A stretch of 64,000 nt of DNA from contig NZ_JACXBW010000004.1 in the NCBI RefSeq assembly GCF_014712225.1, forward strand, positions 269,437 to 333,436. Direction: 5' to 3'. The notes under the pieces are model-generated. The model saw nothing but the letters and a program-made list of their open reading frames with translations, did not search any database and was not told the origin of the DNA. Shown one piece after another: positions 17,768 through 26,928 of the stretch (position 1 is the stretch's first letter; each line of letters begins with the position of its first letter). The DNA is from Pseudarthrobacter sulfonivorans. Lineage in GTDB: Bacteria; Actinomycetota; Actinomycetes; Actinomycetales; Micrococcaceae. The position numbers were made by a program, and so were the translations under genes.

Positions 17768-18664
17768 GTGGACAGCACACACAATCCAGCAACGGCTGGC
17801 GGGGCTCCCGTCCAGCGCCACCTTCCCGGACACATCGCCGCTGCCCTTGCCGGCGCGGGCGGCCCCAGCGATTCGGCGGGGAGGCCCTGGGAGGGCCGGA
17901 GCCTGGCCGGGGACGACGCCAAGATCCACAACTTCGAGGACGACGACGGAACGGCCGACGCCGGTTACCTCGCCGCCGTGGAGGCCCTGGTTGGCGGCGG
18001 CGGTAACGAAACAGCGGTGGTGGCCTCGCTCGCCACTGCCCGTGTCTTCATCCCCATCATCGCGCAGCTCGGCGCCGAGGCGGAGGGCGTGGCCGGGCTG
18101 ACCGCGGACAAGCAGGCCGACATGGCCCTGGTCACCCTGAAGGCAGCTGACGGCCGGACAGCCATGCCCGCCTTCACATCAGCTGGCCGCCTGGCCGCCT
18201 GGCACCCTGACGCACGGCCTGTGGCTGTGTACGCGGCGCGCGCCGCGCTGTCAGCCGTCGCCGAGGGGGCCGAATTGCTGGTCCTGGACCCGGGCTCGGA
18301 CGTTACCCTCGTGGTCCGTCGGCCTGCCGTGTGGGCACTGGCACAGCAGCAGGAGTGGGTGCCCTCCTACACCGATGCCGTGCTTGCCGCCGAAATGGCC
18401 GCCACCGCCGGGGGGTTCCCGGCGGTCCGGAACATCGAGCTGCTTCCAGGTTCGGGCGTTGCCGCTGTGACCGGCGGGGGAGTCCCGCTCTCAGGGGGCG
18501 GCGCCGGACCCGAACTGCAGGTGATTCTTTACCTCGAGGATGGTCTTGATGCCGCCGCGGTGCAGGAGCTCGTCGCCGGACTTCAGGCTGCCTGGTCCCG
18601 GAATGTATTGTTTGGGGAGCGGGTCGATTCGATGGAAATCAAGTTGCGGCGCGCGGTTCAGTAG
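17768..18664 (+). CDS. SseB-family protein
   Basis: A 298-aa soluble protein with an SseB N-terminal-type domain at about residues 70-200: a VASLATARVFIPII strand and helix, then MALVTLKAADGRTAMPAFTS and LAAWHPDARPVAVYAARAAL. The function of this family in actinobacteria is unclear; the name comes from enhanced serine sensitivity in E. coli. Start GTG 17768 lies 7 bases after priA and avoids a longer frame inside priA. It is likely the last his-cluster gene before the MFS gene. Confidence 0.8.
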   Translation: MDSTHNPATAGGAPVQRHLPGHIAAALAGAGGPSDSAGRPWEGRSLAGDDAKIHNFEDDDGTADAGYLAAVEALVGGGGNETAVVASLATARVFIPIIAQLGAEAEGVAGLTADKQADMALVTLKAADGRTAMPAFTSAGRLAAWHPDARPVAVYAARAALSAVAEGAELLVLDPGSDVTLVVRRPAVWALAQQQEWVPSYTDAVLAAEMAATAGGFPAVRNIELLPGSGVAAVTGGGVPLSGGGAGPELQVILYLEDGLDAAAVQELVAGLQAAWSRNVLFGERVDSMEIKLRRAVQ

Positions 18665-18721
18665 CAGACGGTCAGCGGGGAGACCCCTCGGGCTGCCCGT
18701 GCCCGATCCAAAGGATTCTCC

Positions 18722-20026
18722 GTGAATTTCGCTCTCTACCGGGAGTTGCTCGCCGTCGGGCCCATCAGGCGGCTCCTGCTTGTGGGCATGGTGGCCCGCA
18801 TCCCGCACTCTGCCGCCGGCGTCCTGCTGACCTTGCACATCGTCCTCAGCCTGGACAAGGGCTATGCCGCGGCTGGCGCAGCTGCAGCGGTGATGACCAT
18901 CGGCATAGCTGTGGGCGCGCCATGGCGCGGCCGGCGTGTTGACACGGTAGGCCTGCGCCGGGCCCTTATCCCGTCAGTGGTTTCCGAAGCGGTCATCTGG
19001 GCCGTGGTACCGCATGTCAGCTACGAATTGCTGTTGCCGTTGGTGTTCATCGGTGGCCTGCTGACCCTGCCGATCTTCAGCGTGATCCGCCAGTCCTTGG
19101 GCGTCCTCGCGGACGGTACCCAGCGGCGGACCGCTTTTGCCCTGGACTCCATCACCACTGAGGTGGTGTTTATGATCGGACCGGCGGCAGGCGCCGTCGT
19201 GGCCACCAGCGGCTTCACCGTTCTGGGCCTCACCGTGGTGGGGGTGTCCACCTCCCTGGCCGGCCTGTTCCTGATGTGGTTCAACCCGCCCACGCGCAGC
19301 GCCACGCAGACCGAGGAAGGCGAGGCGGACCAGCGGCATGCGGCGGAGGTGGCAGTCGTGTGCGCAGCCCCCGCCCACGTCCAGGAAGCAGCGGCCGACC
19401 TTGTTCCAGCCGGTGCCGAAACCGCCCGCCGTGGCCGCGCGGGCCTGCGCGGCAAGGTGTCCCACAATTTTGCCTGGTTCACGGCCACCGTCGCGGCGGT
19501 CTTTGCGGTTGCGGCGGGAACCGGGATGGTGCTCAGCGGCACCGACGTCGGAATTGTTGCGGCCCTGGAAACCGGCGGGCACCAAAGCGAAATCGGCATC
19601 GTTTTCCTCTTTTGGTGCGCCGCGTCCGTGATCGGCGGCCTGGTCTACGGCGCCATGCACAGGCCGGTCCCGCCGATCGTCCTGCTCCTGGGCATGGCGG
19701 CCCTGACCATTCCGATGGGCTTCGCGCACGATACCTGGACCCTGGCGTTCGTTTCGATCCTTCCGGGACTCTTGTGCGCGCCTGTGCTCTCAGCGGCTTC
19801 CGAAAAGGTTGCCGACCTGGTGGCTGAGGACCGCCGTGGCGAGGCGATGGGCTGGTACGGCTCTGCGCTGACCGCCGGCGTAGCTCTGGGCGCTCCCCTC
19901 GCCGGAGTGTTCATCGACGGGACGGGGCCGTCCGGAGGGTTTGTGGCAGTGGGCCTGGCCGGCGTTGTGCTTTGCCTGGTGGGACTGCTGCTCCAGGCGA
20001 TGCGGCGCCGCAGAGTGGCCGCCTGA
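18722..20026 (+). CDS. MFS transporter
   Basis: A 434-aa integral membrane protein with about 12 hydrophobic helices in two halves. A roughly 70-residue charged cytoplasmic loop between helices 6 and 7 (E-T-E-E-G-E-A-D-Q-R-H onward) is longer than usual. Start GTG 18722 is preceded by AAAGGA. The substrate is unknown. It follows the his/sseB genes on the same strand and ends before a strong terminator. Confidence 0.85.
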   Translation: MNFALYRELLAVGPIRRLLLVGMVARIPHSAAGVLLTLHIVLSLDKGYAAAGAAAAVMTIGIAVGAPWRGRRVDTVGLRRALIPSVVSEAVIWAVVPHVSYELLLPLVFIGGLLTLPIFSVIRQSLGVLADGTQRRTAFALDSITTEVVFMIGPAAGAVVATSGFTVLGLTVVGVSTSLAGLFLMWFNPPTRSATQTEEGEADQRHAAEVAVVCAAPAHVQEAAADLVPAGAETARRGRAGLRGKVSHNFAWFTATVAAVFAVAAGTGMVLSGTDVGIVAALETGGHQSEIGIVFLFWCAASVIGGLVYGAMHRPVPPIVLLLGMAALTIPMGFAHDTWTLAFVSILPGLLCAPVLSAASEKVADLVAEDRRGEAMGWYGSALTAGVALGAPLAGVFIDGTGPSGGFVAVGLAGVVLCLVGLLLQAMRRRRVAA

Positions 20027-20035
20027 CGCTTCCTC

Positions 20036-20099
20036 CCATCGATTGCTCCGTAACGGCCCTTTTGACCCCTCAGAACGGCGGTTACGGAGCAATCGATGG
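20036..20099. repeat. 19-bp perfect inverted repeat around a 26-bp spacer
   Basis: The left arm 20036-20054 and the right arm 20081-20099 are exact reverse complements over 19 bases (core CGATTGCTCCGTAAC). It starts 10 bases after the MFS stop. The arms are AT-richer than flanking DNA and there is no T-run after them, while a separate canonical terminator follows. It may be a REP/MITE-like intergenic element rather than the terminator itself. Confidence 0.85.
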
Positions 20100-20136
20100 A
20101 AATGCTTCTTCAAGGTGCGGCGGGCAACGTCAGGGA

Positions 20137-20192
20137 ACGACGGCGGCGGGCGGACCTCCGTGGTCCGCCCGCCGCCGTCGTGATTTAGTTTT
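20137..20192 (+). terminator. Rho-independent terminator after the MFS gene
   Basis: A perfect 20-bp stem (20137-20156 with 20162-20181) with a 5-base loop is followed by GATTTAGTTTTTTG on the plus strand. It also separates the convergent DUF1844 gene. Confidence 0.92.
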
Positions 20193-20216
20193 TTGAACGA
20201 ATTGCCGGGTGAGGTA

Positions 20217-20603
20217 CTAGTTGACCGCGCCGGTGTACTTCTCGCCGGGGCCCTTGCCCGGGGCGTCCGGAATGACAGACTCTTCGCGGAAGGCAAGCTG
20301 CAGGGAACGCAGTCCATCGCGCAACGGCCCTGCGTGCTGGGAACCGATTTCAGGGGCAGCAGCCGTCACCAGCCCGGCCAGGGCGGTGATAAGTTTGCGG
20401 GCCTCATCCAGGTCCTTCAGTTCCTCCGCGTTGTCCTCGGCGGCGAGGCCGAGCTTTACCGCTGCCGCACTCATCAGGTGAACGGCGGCGGTGGTGATGA
20501 CCTCGATGGCCGGCACCTCGGAGATGTCGCGGATTTGCTGGCTCACGTCAGCCTCGGCAGGGGCGGCCTCGAAAACGTGTGAATTGCTGTCTGGGGTACT
20601 CAT
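20217..20603 (-). CDS. DUF1844 family protein
   Basis: A 128-aa protein with the DUF1844 core: an acidic N-terminus, then IEVITTAAVHLMSAAAVKLG near residues 34-53 and LDEARKLITALAGLV near 68-82. Its function is unknown. It sits convergent with the MFS gene and divergent from infC, next to the translation operon as in other Micrococcaceae. Confidence 0.85.
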   Translation of the reverse strand: MSTPDSNSHVFEAAPAEADVSQQIRDISEVPAIEVITTAAVHLMSAAAVKLGLAAEDNAEELKDLDEARKLITALAGLVTAAAPEIGSQHAGPLRDGLRSLQLAFREESVIPDAPGKGPGEKYTGAVN

Positions 20604-20951
20604 ACTGGTAAGCTTGTCACAGACCGACTGAATGTCGTTATTTTGCTATGTTAAGGTCCCGCCGGCGCCCCGCTGCGTCGATAGGGATTTTTTCTGTAGA
20701 ATGGCATGCAGTTTGCAAGCGGAGTTCTCTCCCACCCGCGTCAGCCGTTTTCCCACCGGAAGTCATTCCGGGGAAGCAAGGTTGCCGGGTACCGGTCGGA
20801 CAGTTCATCTGGCATTGTGCCCGAAAGAACTGCGCACGGTTTCTCTTCGGAGAAGCGTGTATCCGATCATCGAGGCCTTCGATTGCTCCGGCAATTGGGG
20901 GCCTTCTCTATTTGCCGGTGGGTTTACCACATCAATCACAGGAGCTTTAAC
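20604..20951 (+). other. Long infC leader region
   Basis: No gene in 348 bp. Elements seen: TAGAAT at 20697-20702 as a possible -10; a C-G-A-A-A-G-A-A-C-T-G-C segment at 20822-20833 that recurs in the rpmI leader; directly after it, a hairpin closed by a UUCG tetraloop (20835-20858, TTCTC/GAGAA plus CACG/CGTG); and AGGAG at 20940-20944 before the ATT start. A structured autoregulatory leader for IF3 or L20 is likely. Confidence 0.55.
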
Positions 20952-22073
20952 ATTAGCGAGCCAAGAATCAATGAGCGTATCCGCGTCCCCGAGGTGCGGC
21001 TGGTCGGTCCTGCAGGTGAACAGGTAGGGGTCGTCCGTATTGAGGATGCCCTGCGTTTGGCTGCTGAATCCGATCTTGATCTCGTTGAAGTAGCACCTCA
21101 GGCCAAGCCTCCGGTGTGCAAGCTGATGGACTTCGGCAAGTACAAGTACGAGGCCGCAGTCAAGGCACGTGAAGCCCGGAAGAACCAGACCAACACGGTT
21201 CTCAAGGAAATCCGCTTCCGTCTGAAGATCGACACCCATGACTACGAGACCAAGCGCGGCCATGCGCTTCGCTTCCTCGGTGCAGGTGACAAGGTCAAGG
21301 CCATGATCCAGTTCCGTGGCCGCGAGCAGCAGCGTCCGGAGATGGGCATCCGCCTGCTCCAGCGTTTCGCTGACGACGTCGCCGAGGTGGGCGTTGTTGA
21401 GTCCAGCCCGCGTATTGACGGCCGCAACATGGTGATGGTCGTGGGCCCGCTCAAGAACAAGGCGGAGGCCAAGGCTGAGGCGCGCCGGGCATCACAGCGT
21501 GCAGAGGCCAAGGCGCAGAACGAAGCCAAGGCTTCGGGCCGCATCGATGTCACCGGTGACGACCAGGCGCCGCTGACCCAGTCCCTGGCTGACCTTCTTC
21601 CGGAAGGTTTCGCCATCACCACGCAGCCAGAGACGGAAGCCCCTGAAGCTGAGGCCACCGAGGCGGCAGCTCCGGAAACGGCAGCACCCGCCAACGCCGA
21701 AGCAGCCGAGGCGCCCGTTGCTGCTCCTGTAGCCGAGGCCCCGGCGAAGGAAGCTCCCGCGAAGGAAGCCCCTGCAGAGGAAGCTGCTGCGAAGGAAGCT
21801 CCGGTGAAGGAAGCCGCTGCACAGGAGGCGCCCAAGCAGGCTGCCCCGAAGGCCGCTGCTCCCAAACGGGAGGCCCCCAAGGCGGCCCCGGCTCCGGCCA
21901 AGGCTCCCGAGGCCAAGCCCGCTGAGGCCCCCAAGGCAGCCGCTCCGGCTCCGGCAGCTCCGAGGCCGCCGGTGCCGATGCCCAAGCCGGTAGCCCGGCC
22001 GGCAGCTCCGAAGCCTGCTGCGAGGCCTGCCCCCAAGGCAGCTCCGAAGCCGGCCGGTAAGAAGACTACCTAG
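20952..22073 (+). CDS. infC: Translation initiation factor IF-3 with AUU start and long Ala/Pro/Lys/Glu-rich tail
   Basis: A 373-aa protein beginning [17 protein letters not shown] from ATT 20952. The IF3 N-domain covers residues 1-80 ([18 protein letters not shown]) and the C-domain 85-175 ([39 protein letters not shown]). The remaining roughly 195 residues are low-complexity Ala/Glu/Lys/Pro, rich in A-P-A-K-E-type repeats. IF3 binds 30S and discriminates start codons. The AUU start, with AGGAG 7 bases upstream, is the classical autoregulation device: IF3 rejects its own non-AUG start. No in-frame ATG or GTG between 20952 and the conserved domain gives a full-length protein. Confidence 0.92.
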   Translation: MSEPRINERIRVPEVRLVGPAGEQVGVVRIEDALRLAAESDLDLVEVAPQAKPPVCKLMDFGKYKYEAAVKAREARKNQTNTVLKEIRFRLKIDTHDYETKRGHALRFLGAGDKVKAMIQFRGREQQRPEMGIRLLQRFADDVAEVGVVESSPRIDGRNMVMVVGPLKNKAEAKAEARRASQRAEAKAQNEAKASGRIDVTGDDQAPLTQSLADLLPEGFAITTQPETEAPEAEATEAAAPETAAPANAEAAEAPVAAPVAEAPAKEAPAKEAPAEEAAAKEAPVKEAAAQEAPKQAAPKAAAPKREAPKAAPAPAKAPEAKPAEAPKAAAPAPAAPRPPVPMPKPVARPAAPKPAARPAPKAAPKPAGKKTT

Positions 22074-22139
22074 TTCAAAGCTGCAGGAGGTTTCCTCCAG
22101 TAGTACGCAACCAGCACGCCGCCTGCAGGGGTGGCTGCT

Positions 22140-22164
22140 CGAAAGAACTGCAGACAATGTCTGC
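22140..22164 (+). promoter_or_regulatory. Candidate ribosomal-protein leader element before rpmI
   Basis: The 12-mer found in the infC leader (CGAAAGAACTGC) recurs at 22140-22151, again running into a hairpin: GCAGACA-A-TGTCTGC at 22150-22164, just before the rpmI Shine-Dalgarno. This may be a binding site for L20 or another product of the operon. Confidence 0.45.
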
Positions 22165-22188
22165 GGACACGTAAGGAGATCGGTTCCC

Positions 22189-22383
22189 ATGCCGAAGATG
22201 AAGACCCACAGTGGTGCTAAGAAGCGCTTCAAGCTGACCGGTAGCGGCAAGCTGCGCCGCCAGCAGGCCAACCGCCGCCACTACCTCGAGCACAAGTCCT
22301 CCAGGCTGACTCGTCGCCTCGCCGGCGACAAGATCGTCTTCAAGGGTGACGCTAAGGTCATCCGGAAGATGCTCGGCATCTAA
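22189..22383 (+). CDS. rpmI: 50S ribosomal protein L35
   Basis: A 64-aa basic protein with the L35 signature: [20 protein letters not shown] at the start and [10 protein letters not shown], then RRLAGDK. Start ATG 22189 follows AAGGAG. It is the middle gene of infC-rpmI-rplT. Confidence 0.97.
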   Translation: MPKMKTHSGAKKRFKLTGSGKLRRQQANRRHYLEHKSSRLTRRLAGDKIVFKGDAKVIRKMLGI

Positions 22384-22501
22384 GTTCCAAGTTCTCTGAC
22401 TGATGCCACCTGGCAGCAGTCAACTACCAAAAAGGCTTCTCAGGCCAGCCGGTTGTACCGGCAGTAGATGCTTGGGATCAGATTTTCGAAGGAGTACGCA
22501 C

Positions 22502-22885
22502 GTGGCACGTGTGAAGAGGGCGGTCAACGCCCACAAGAAGCGCCGGGTTATTCTTGAACGCGCAAAGGGCTACCGTGGACAGCGTTCACGCCTGTACCGC
22601 AAGGCCAAAGAGCAGCTGCTGCACTCGTTTGTGTACAGCTACGGTGACCGCAAGAAGAAGAAGGGTGATTTCCGTCGCCTGTGGATCCAGCGCATCAATG
22701 CTGCATCCCGCGCCAACGGCCTCACCTACAACCGTCTGATCCAGGGCCTGAAGGCCGCTGAGGTCGAGGTTGACCGCCGTATGCTGGCCGAGCTGGCCGT
22801 CTCCGACGCCAACGCTTTCGCCGCACTGGTGAAGATTGCCAAGGATTCCCTGCCTGCTGACACGTCGGCTCCGGCTGTAAAGTAG
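22502..22885 (+). CDS. rplT: 50S ribosomal protein L20
   Basis: A 127-aa basic protein: [36 protein letters not shown], and [17 protein letters not shown]. Start GTG 22502 follows AAGGAG at 22489-22494 and matches the family N-terminus. L20 is an early 50S assembly protein and in other bacteria represses its own operon through the leader RNA. Confidence 0.97.
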   Translation: MARVKRAVNAHKKRRVILERAKGYRGQRSRLYRKAKEQLLHSFVYSYGDRKKKKGDFRRLWIQRINAASRANGLTYNRLIQGLKAAEVEVDRRMLAELAVSDANAFAALVKIAKDSLPADTSAPAVK

Positions 22886-22934
22886 CACTCAAGGCCGTTC
22901 AAGGACTGGTGGCTGAAGCCACTAAGGTTCTTAT

Positions 22935-23837
22935 ATGAACGAAACCGGGCGCCCGCAAGATTTTCCACTTTCCAATCCCCGAGCTGATCGGGTGAGGAAG
23001 GTGGCACAACTTGCCGGGCGCCCGGCCCGTTTAAAGCGCAGCGAGTTCCTCGTGGAGGGTCCGCAGGCTGTCCGTGAGGCCCTGACGCTGCACCGGAAGC
23101 GTGTCGCTGCGGGGGAGCCCGGCGTCGTCTATGAGGTCTACGCGAGCGAGGCGTGCCTCGACCGGCATCCGGACCTGGAGTCCCTGGCCGAGGGCACTGA
23201 CGCTTACCTCACGACTGACGAAGTGCTTGCGGTGATGGCGGACACGGTCACCCCACAGGGCATTCTCGCGGTCTGCGGTTTCCTGGACGTGAGCCTTGAA
23301 CAGGTGCTCGACGCCGGCCCGCGGTTGATTGCCGTGCTGTGTCAGGTCCGGGACCCCGGCAACGCCGGCACCGTGCTCCGGGCAGCCGATGCGGCCGGGG
23401 CGGACGCCGTCATCCTGACCGCCTCCAGCGTCGATATCTATAATCCCAAGGCAGTCCGTTCCACCGCCGGTTCCCTGTTCCATTTGCCAGTGGTCCTGGG
23501 CGCCGATATTGCGGAGGTGACAGCCGCCTGCCGGTCACGGGGCGTTGGGATACTGGCCGCTGACGGCGGCGGTGACGTCAACCTGGATATGCTCCAGGAC
23601 GAAAACGCCGCCCGTCGCATTGCCTCCTCCGGCGTCGAATCGGTCTATGCGTTGGAGGCACCCACGGCGTGGCTCTTCGGAAACGAAGCACAGGGGCTCT
23701 CCGAAGCTGAACTGGTGTTGGCGGACCACCGCGTGGCTGTGCCCGTCTATGGAGCTGCGGAAAGCCTCAACCTCGGTACGGCGGCTACGGTATGCCTTTA
23801 CGCAAGTGCACGGTCCCAGCAGGAACAGGCAAGTTAA
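22935..23837 (+). CDS. SpoU/TrmH-family RNA 2'-O-methyltransferase
   Basis: A 300-aa protein with an N-terminal substrate-binding domain (KRSEFLVEGPQAVREAL) and a C-terminal SPOUT knot: motif 1 VRDPGNAGTVLRAADAAGAD, motif 2 WLFGNEAQGL, motif 3 VPVYGAAESLNLGTAA. It methylates a ribose 2'-OH in rRNA or tRNA; thiostrepton-resistance methyltransferases are relatives. It follows rplT by 49 bp. In many actinobacteria the next gene is pheS, but here about 10.6 kb intervenes. Confidence 0.9.
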   Translation: MNETGRPQDFPLSNPRADRVRKVAQLAGRPARLKRSEFLVEGPQAVREALTLHRKRVAAGEPGVVYEVYASEACLDRHPDLESLAEGTDAYLTTDEVLAVMADTVTPQGILAVCGFLDVSLEQVLDAGPRLIAVLCQVRDPGNAGTVLRAADAAGADAVILTASSVDIYNPKAVRSTAGSLFHLPVVLGADIAEVTAACRSRGVGILAADGGGDVNLDMLQDENAARRIASSGVESVYALEAPTAWLFGNEAQGLSEAELVLADHRVAVPVYGAAESLNLGTAATVCLYASARSQQEQAS

Positions 23838-23900
23838 CTAATCACGTCAGCTCCTGGCATGGCACCCGGCCCCAGGACACTTTGCACGACTTAAAAGGCA

Positions 23901-23923
23901 GGGCCCCGGAACTTCCGGGGCCC
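23901..23923. terminator. Terminator between the RNA methyltransferase and GlsB genes
   Basis: A perfect 9-bp GC stem (GGGCCCCGG / CCGGGGCCC) with a 5-base loop is followed by TTGCTGTATG; on the other strand it is followed by TGCCTTTTAAG. It lies between convergent genes. Confidence 0.85.
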
Positions 23924-23948
23924 TTGCTGTATGAATTAGATGAGGGGA

Positions 23949-24224
23949 TCAGGGTGCGCGGGTGGACCCTCGACGTCCGGTGATTGCGCCGTAGACGCCG
24001 GCAACTACCAGGCCGCCAACGATGGCGAGGATCCAGGTACCCAGATCAAAGAAGGCAAGGTCACCCTTACCGAACAGGAGGCTGCCAATCCAGCCGCCTA
24101 CAATCGCGCCGACTACACCCAGCACGAGGCTCGTCACCCAGCCGCCGCCGACCCTGCCGGGCATAACGGCCTTGACGATGGCCCCCACTATGAGGCCGAG
24201 AATAATCCAAGCAAGAAAACCCAT
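23949..24224 (-). CDS. GlsB/YeaQ/YmgE-family stress-response membrane protein
   Basis: A 91-aa protein with three hydrophobic segments and a Gly-rich pattern (LIVGAIVKAVMPGRVGGGWV; LGVVGAIVGGWIGSLLFG). It belongs to the transglycosylase-associated protein family. Members are induced by envelope, alkaline or general stress; the biochemical role is unknown. A strong AAGGAGGAGAC precedes the ATG. Confidence 0.9.
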   Translation of the reverse strand: MGFLAWIILGLIVGAIVKAVMPGRVGGGWVTSLVLGVVGAIVGGWIGSLLFGKGDLAFFDLGTWILAIVGGLVVAGVYGAITGRRGSTRAP

Positions 24225-24425
24225 GTCTCCTCCTTCATATTCGTCGGGATTAATCGTCCCGATTAGTGTTCAAGCTAACATAAGGGCGCTCCATTGTCAG
24301 CAGGCTTAGTGCCTGTCGCGCGTGCGTTTTTTTCGGCCGAAAAGGTACGGTAATCGTGGGCGGAACCAGTTCCGGCGTCGCGAATCATCCTGCTTGTTCC
24401 GTAATCCTGAAGGGGTGAAGCCTCC

Positions 24426-25397
24426 GTGGCTGCAAATGGCGGTACCAAGGCGATCGTCGCGGCCCTTGCCGCAAACCTGACCATCGCCGTCCTTAAATTT
24501 GTTGCGTTTATCCTGACGGCTTCGTCGTCAATGTTGGCCGAAGCGATCCACTCTCTCGCCGACTCGGGTAACCAGCTGTTGCTGCTGATCGGCGGGAAGC
24601 GCGCCGGCAAGGCGGCCAGCCCTGAGCATCCGTTCGGGTATGGCCGGGAACGCTACATCTACGCCTTCATCGTCTCCATCGTGCTCTTCAGCGTGGGTGG
24701 CCTTTTTGCGCTCTTCGAAGCGTGGAACAAGTTGCAGGATCCGCATGGCATTGAAGGGGACTTCTGGTGGGTGCCGCTGGCCGTGCTGATCGGGGCCATC
24801 GCGGCGGAGTCCTTCTCCTTCCGGACGGCGATCATCGAGTCAAACCGCATTCGTGGCAAGCAAGGCTGGGTGAGCTTTGTGCGCACGGCCAAACAGCCTG
24901 AGCTGCCGGTGATCCTGCTGGAGGACTTCGGGGCGCTTCTGGGCCTGTTGTTCGCGCTCATCGGAGTTGGCATGACGCTCATCACCGGCAACGGCGTCTG
25001 GGACGCAGCCGGCACCGGCATGATCGGCCTGCTGCTCGTGGCTATTGCGGTGGTGCTGGCGATTGAAACCAAGTCCCTGCTGCTGGGCGAGTCTGCCACA
25101 CGGGACGATGTGGTGAGGATCAGCGAGGCCATCGAGGCCGGAGGGCACAACCGCATCATCCACCTCAAGACCCTTCACCTCGGACCGGAGGAGCTGCTGG
25201 TGGCGGCAAAGATTTCCGTGGGGGCCGCCGAAACGGGTAGGGACATCGCAGCTTCCATTGACGCCGCTGAGTCCAGGATCCGCAGCGCCGTTCCGATTGC
25301 ACGCGTGATCTATCTGGAACCGGATCTGCACCGCGACGACGTGCAAGGCGCCGGCCGGGCCTCGGCAGAGGCACGGCCGCAGGACCTGCAAAGTTGA
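24426..25397 (+). CDS. Cation diffusion facilitator (CDF) family transporter
   Basis: A 323-aa protein with about six transmembrane helices followed by a cytoplasmic C-terminal domain. The metal-site helix carries HSLADSGNQLLL near residues 40-51, the CDF helix II signature. The family exports Zn, Fe, Mn or Co in exchange for protons; specificity cannot be read from the motif. Start GTG 24426. The neighbours give no metal-related context. Confidence 0.87.
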   Translation: MAANGGTKAIVAALAANLTIAVLKFVAFILTASSSMLAEAIHSLADSGNQLLLLIGGKRAGKAASPEHPFGYGRERYIYAFIVSIVLFSVGGLFALFEAWNKLQDPHGIEGDFWWVPLAVLIGAIAAESFSFRTAIIESNRIRGKQGWVSFVRTAKQPELPVILLEDFGALLGLLFALIGVGMTLITGNGVWDAAGTGMIGLLLVAIAVVLAIETKSLLLGESATRDDVVRISEAIEAGGHNRIIHLKTLHLGPEELLVAAKISVGAAETGRDIAASIDAAESRIRSAVPIARVIYLEPDLHRDDVQGAGRASAEARPQDLQS

Positions 25398-25498
25398 TCA
25401 TTGCTCAGAGCACCCTGAACTGAGCTCACGGCACCGGTTCCCGGTGAGGCCGGTGCACCGGTTGTCCGGTGAGGCCGTTGGCTGCCCGTTCCCCTGGA

Positions 25499-26707
25499 TC
25501 AGGCAGCCAGCGGCCTTTTACGTTCCAGCAGGCCGCTGGTCACTGCGACGGCAAGGCCCAGCAGGGCGAGAACCGCACCCACGAGCGCGGGCGCCACGAA
25601 GCCCCAACCCCATGCGATCACCACACCGCCCAGGAATGCGCCTAATGCGTTGGCCACATTGAGCGCCGCGTGGTTAAGCGAAGACGCCAGGGAAGGGGCG
25701 TCCGGCGAGGCGTCAAGCAGGCGGGTCTGCAGTGCCGGGATGAGCAGGGACCCCGACGCGCCCACCACAAAGACCATGACCAAGGCTGACCACGGCCAGT
25801 GAACGGCAACGGCGTAGGTTACCAAGGCGGCCGCGATGCCTGGCAGGACCCAGTAGAGGGTCCCCATCACCGACTTGTCAGCCAGCCTGCCGCCCACCAC
25901 GGTTCCGGCAACCATGCCCAGACCGTACAGCGCAACCACAAGGGGGAGCAGTGAAGCGGGGATACCGGCCACCATCGTCATAGTGTGGGCGATGTAGGTG
26001 TACGTGGCAAAGAAGCCGCCAAAGCCCACGATGCCGATGAGGATGGCCAGCCAGACCTGCAGCCGTTTGAGTGCACCCAACTCGCGGCGGATGCTGGCGT
26101 CCGGATGGGGTGCCTGAAATGGCACGTATTTCCACAGCAGGACCAGCGTCAGGGCACCAATGCCGCCCACGAGGACGAACAGCAGCCGCCAACCGAAAGT
26201 CTGGCCCACCCAAGTGGCGGCAGGAACGCCGATGACGTTGGAGACTGACAGGCCCGCCATCACCATGGAAATGGCCCAGCCGCGTCGGCTGGCAGGAACC
26301 AGGGAAGCGGCGATCACGGCCGCGACGCCAAAGAAGGCACCGTGGGGCAATCCTGCAGCGAACCGGGAAACCAGCATGCTTCCGTAGTCCGGAGCTAGGT
26401 AGGAAGTCAGGTTTGCCAAGGTGAAGAACAGCATCAGGCCGAGTGCGAGGTGTTTGCGGGGGAGCTTGGCGCCCACCGCGGCGAGCAGTGGCGCGCCCAC
26501 CACCACTCCCAGGGCGTAAGCGGAAATGAGGTGTCCCGCTTCCGGAGTGCTGATGTTGAGTCCCTGCTCCACTTCCTTGAGCAGGCCCATCATGGTGAAT
26601 TCCGTGACGCCGATCCCGACGCCGCCCATGGCCAAAGCGAAGATGGCCGCACCAATGTTGGGAGTCTTCACTCTGGACGTGGTGGGCGTTCGGGTGGTGC
26701 TGCTCAT
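25499..26707 (-). CDS. MFS exporter, AraJ/PbuE-like
   Basis: A 402-aa protein with 12 hydrophobic helices and the MFS loop 2-3 motif (GAKLPRKHLALGL). It resembles arabinose-efflux or drug:H+ antiporter-type permeases, e.g. FALAMGGVGIGVTEFTMMGLL in helix 1. Start ATG 26707 is chosen: an in-frame extension to 26929 is unlike any membrane protein N-terminus. The substrate is unknown. It is divergent from the Nudix gene. Confidence 0.86.
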   Translation of the reverse strand: MSSTTRTPTTSRVKTPNIGAAIFALAMGGVGIGVTEFTMMGLLKEVEQGLNISTPEAGHLISAYALGVVVGAPLLAAVGAKLPRKHLALGLMLFFTLANLTSYLAPDYGSMLVSRFAAGLPHGAFFGVAAVIAASLVPASRRGWAISMVMAGLSVSNVIGVPAATWVGQTFGWRLLFVLVGGIGALTLVLLWKYVPFQAPHPDASIRRELGALKRLQVWLAILIGIVGFGGFFATYTYIAHTMTMVAGIPASLLPLVVALYGLGMVAGTVVGGRLADKSVMGTLYWVLPGIAAALVTYAVAVHWPWSALVMVFVVGASGSLLIPALQTRLLDASPDAPSLASSLNHAALNVANALGAFLGGVVIAWGWGFVAPALVGAVLALLGLAVAVTSGLLERKRPLAA

Positions 26708-26928
26708 GTGCCTGCTTTTCAATGAGGATGCTGGGATGGTGCCGGGGGATGGGCTGCCGCGGCCACTGTACGCAACCCTGAATCGGGTACAGGTATTCCA
26801 GTCCGGCCGCCGGCGAACGCCTGCCGTCCATTGTCCCCCATCGCCAAGGCCCCGCAGTTCCGGAGGCCCCGCGCCGAGGTTGTGCCTATCTGATGGCCGG
26901 CGCTTCTCCACCACTGAGCCCGCGCTCA

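Noticed and set aside
20632..21027. ORFs across the infC leader and start
   Set aside because: They cut across the structured leader and the IF3 frame and encode no known domain; the ATT start explains the region.
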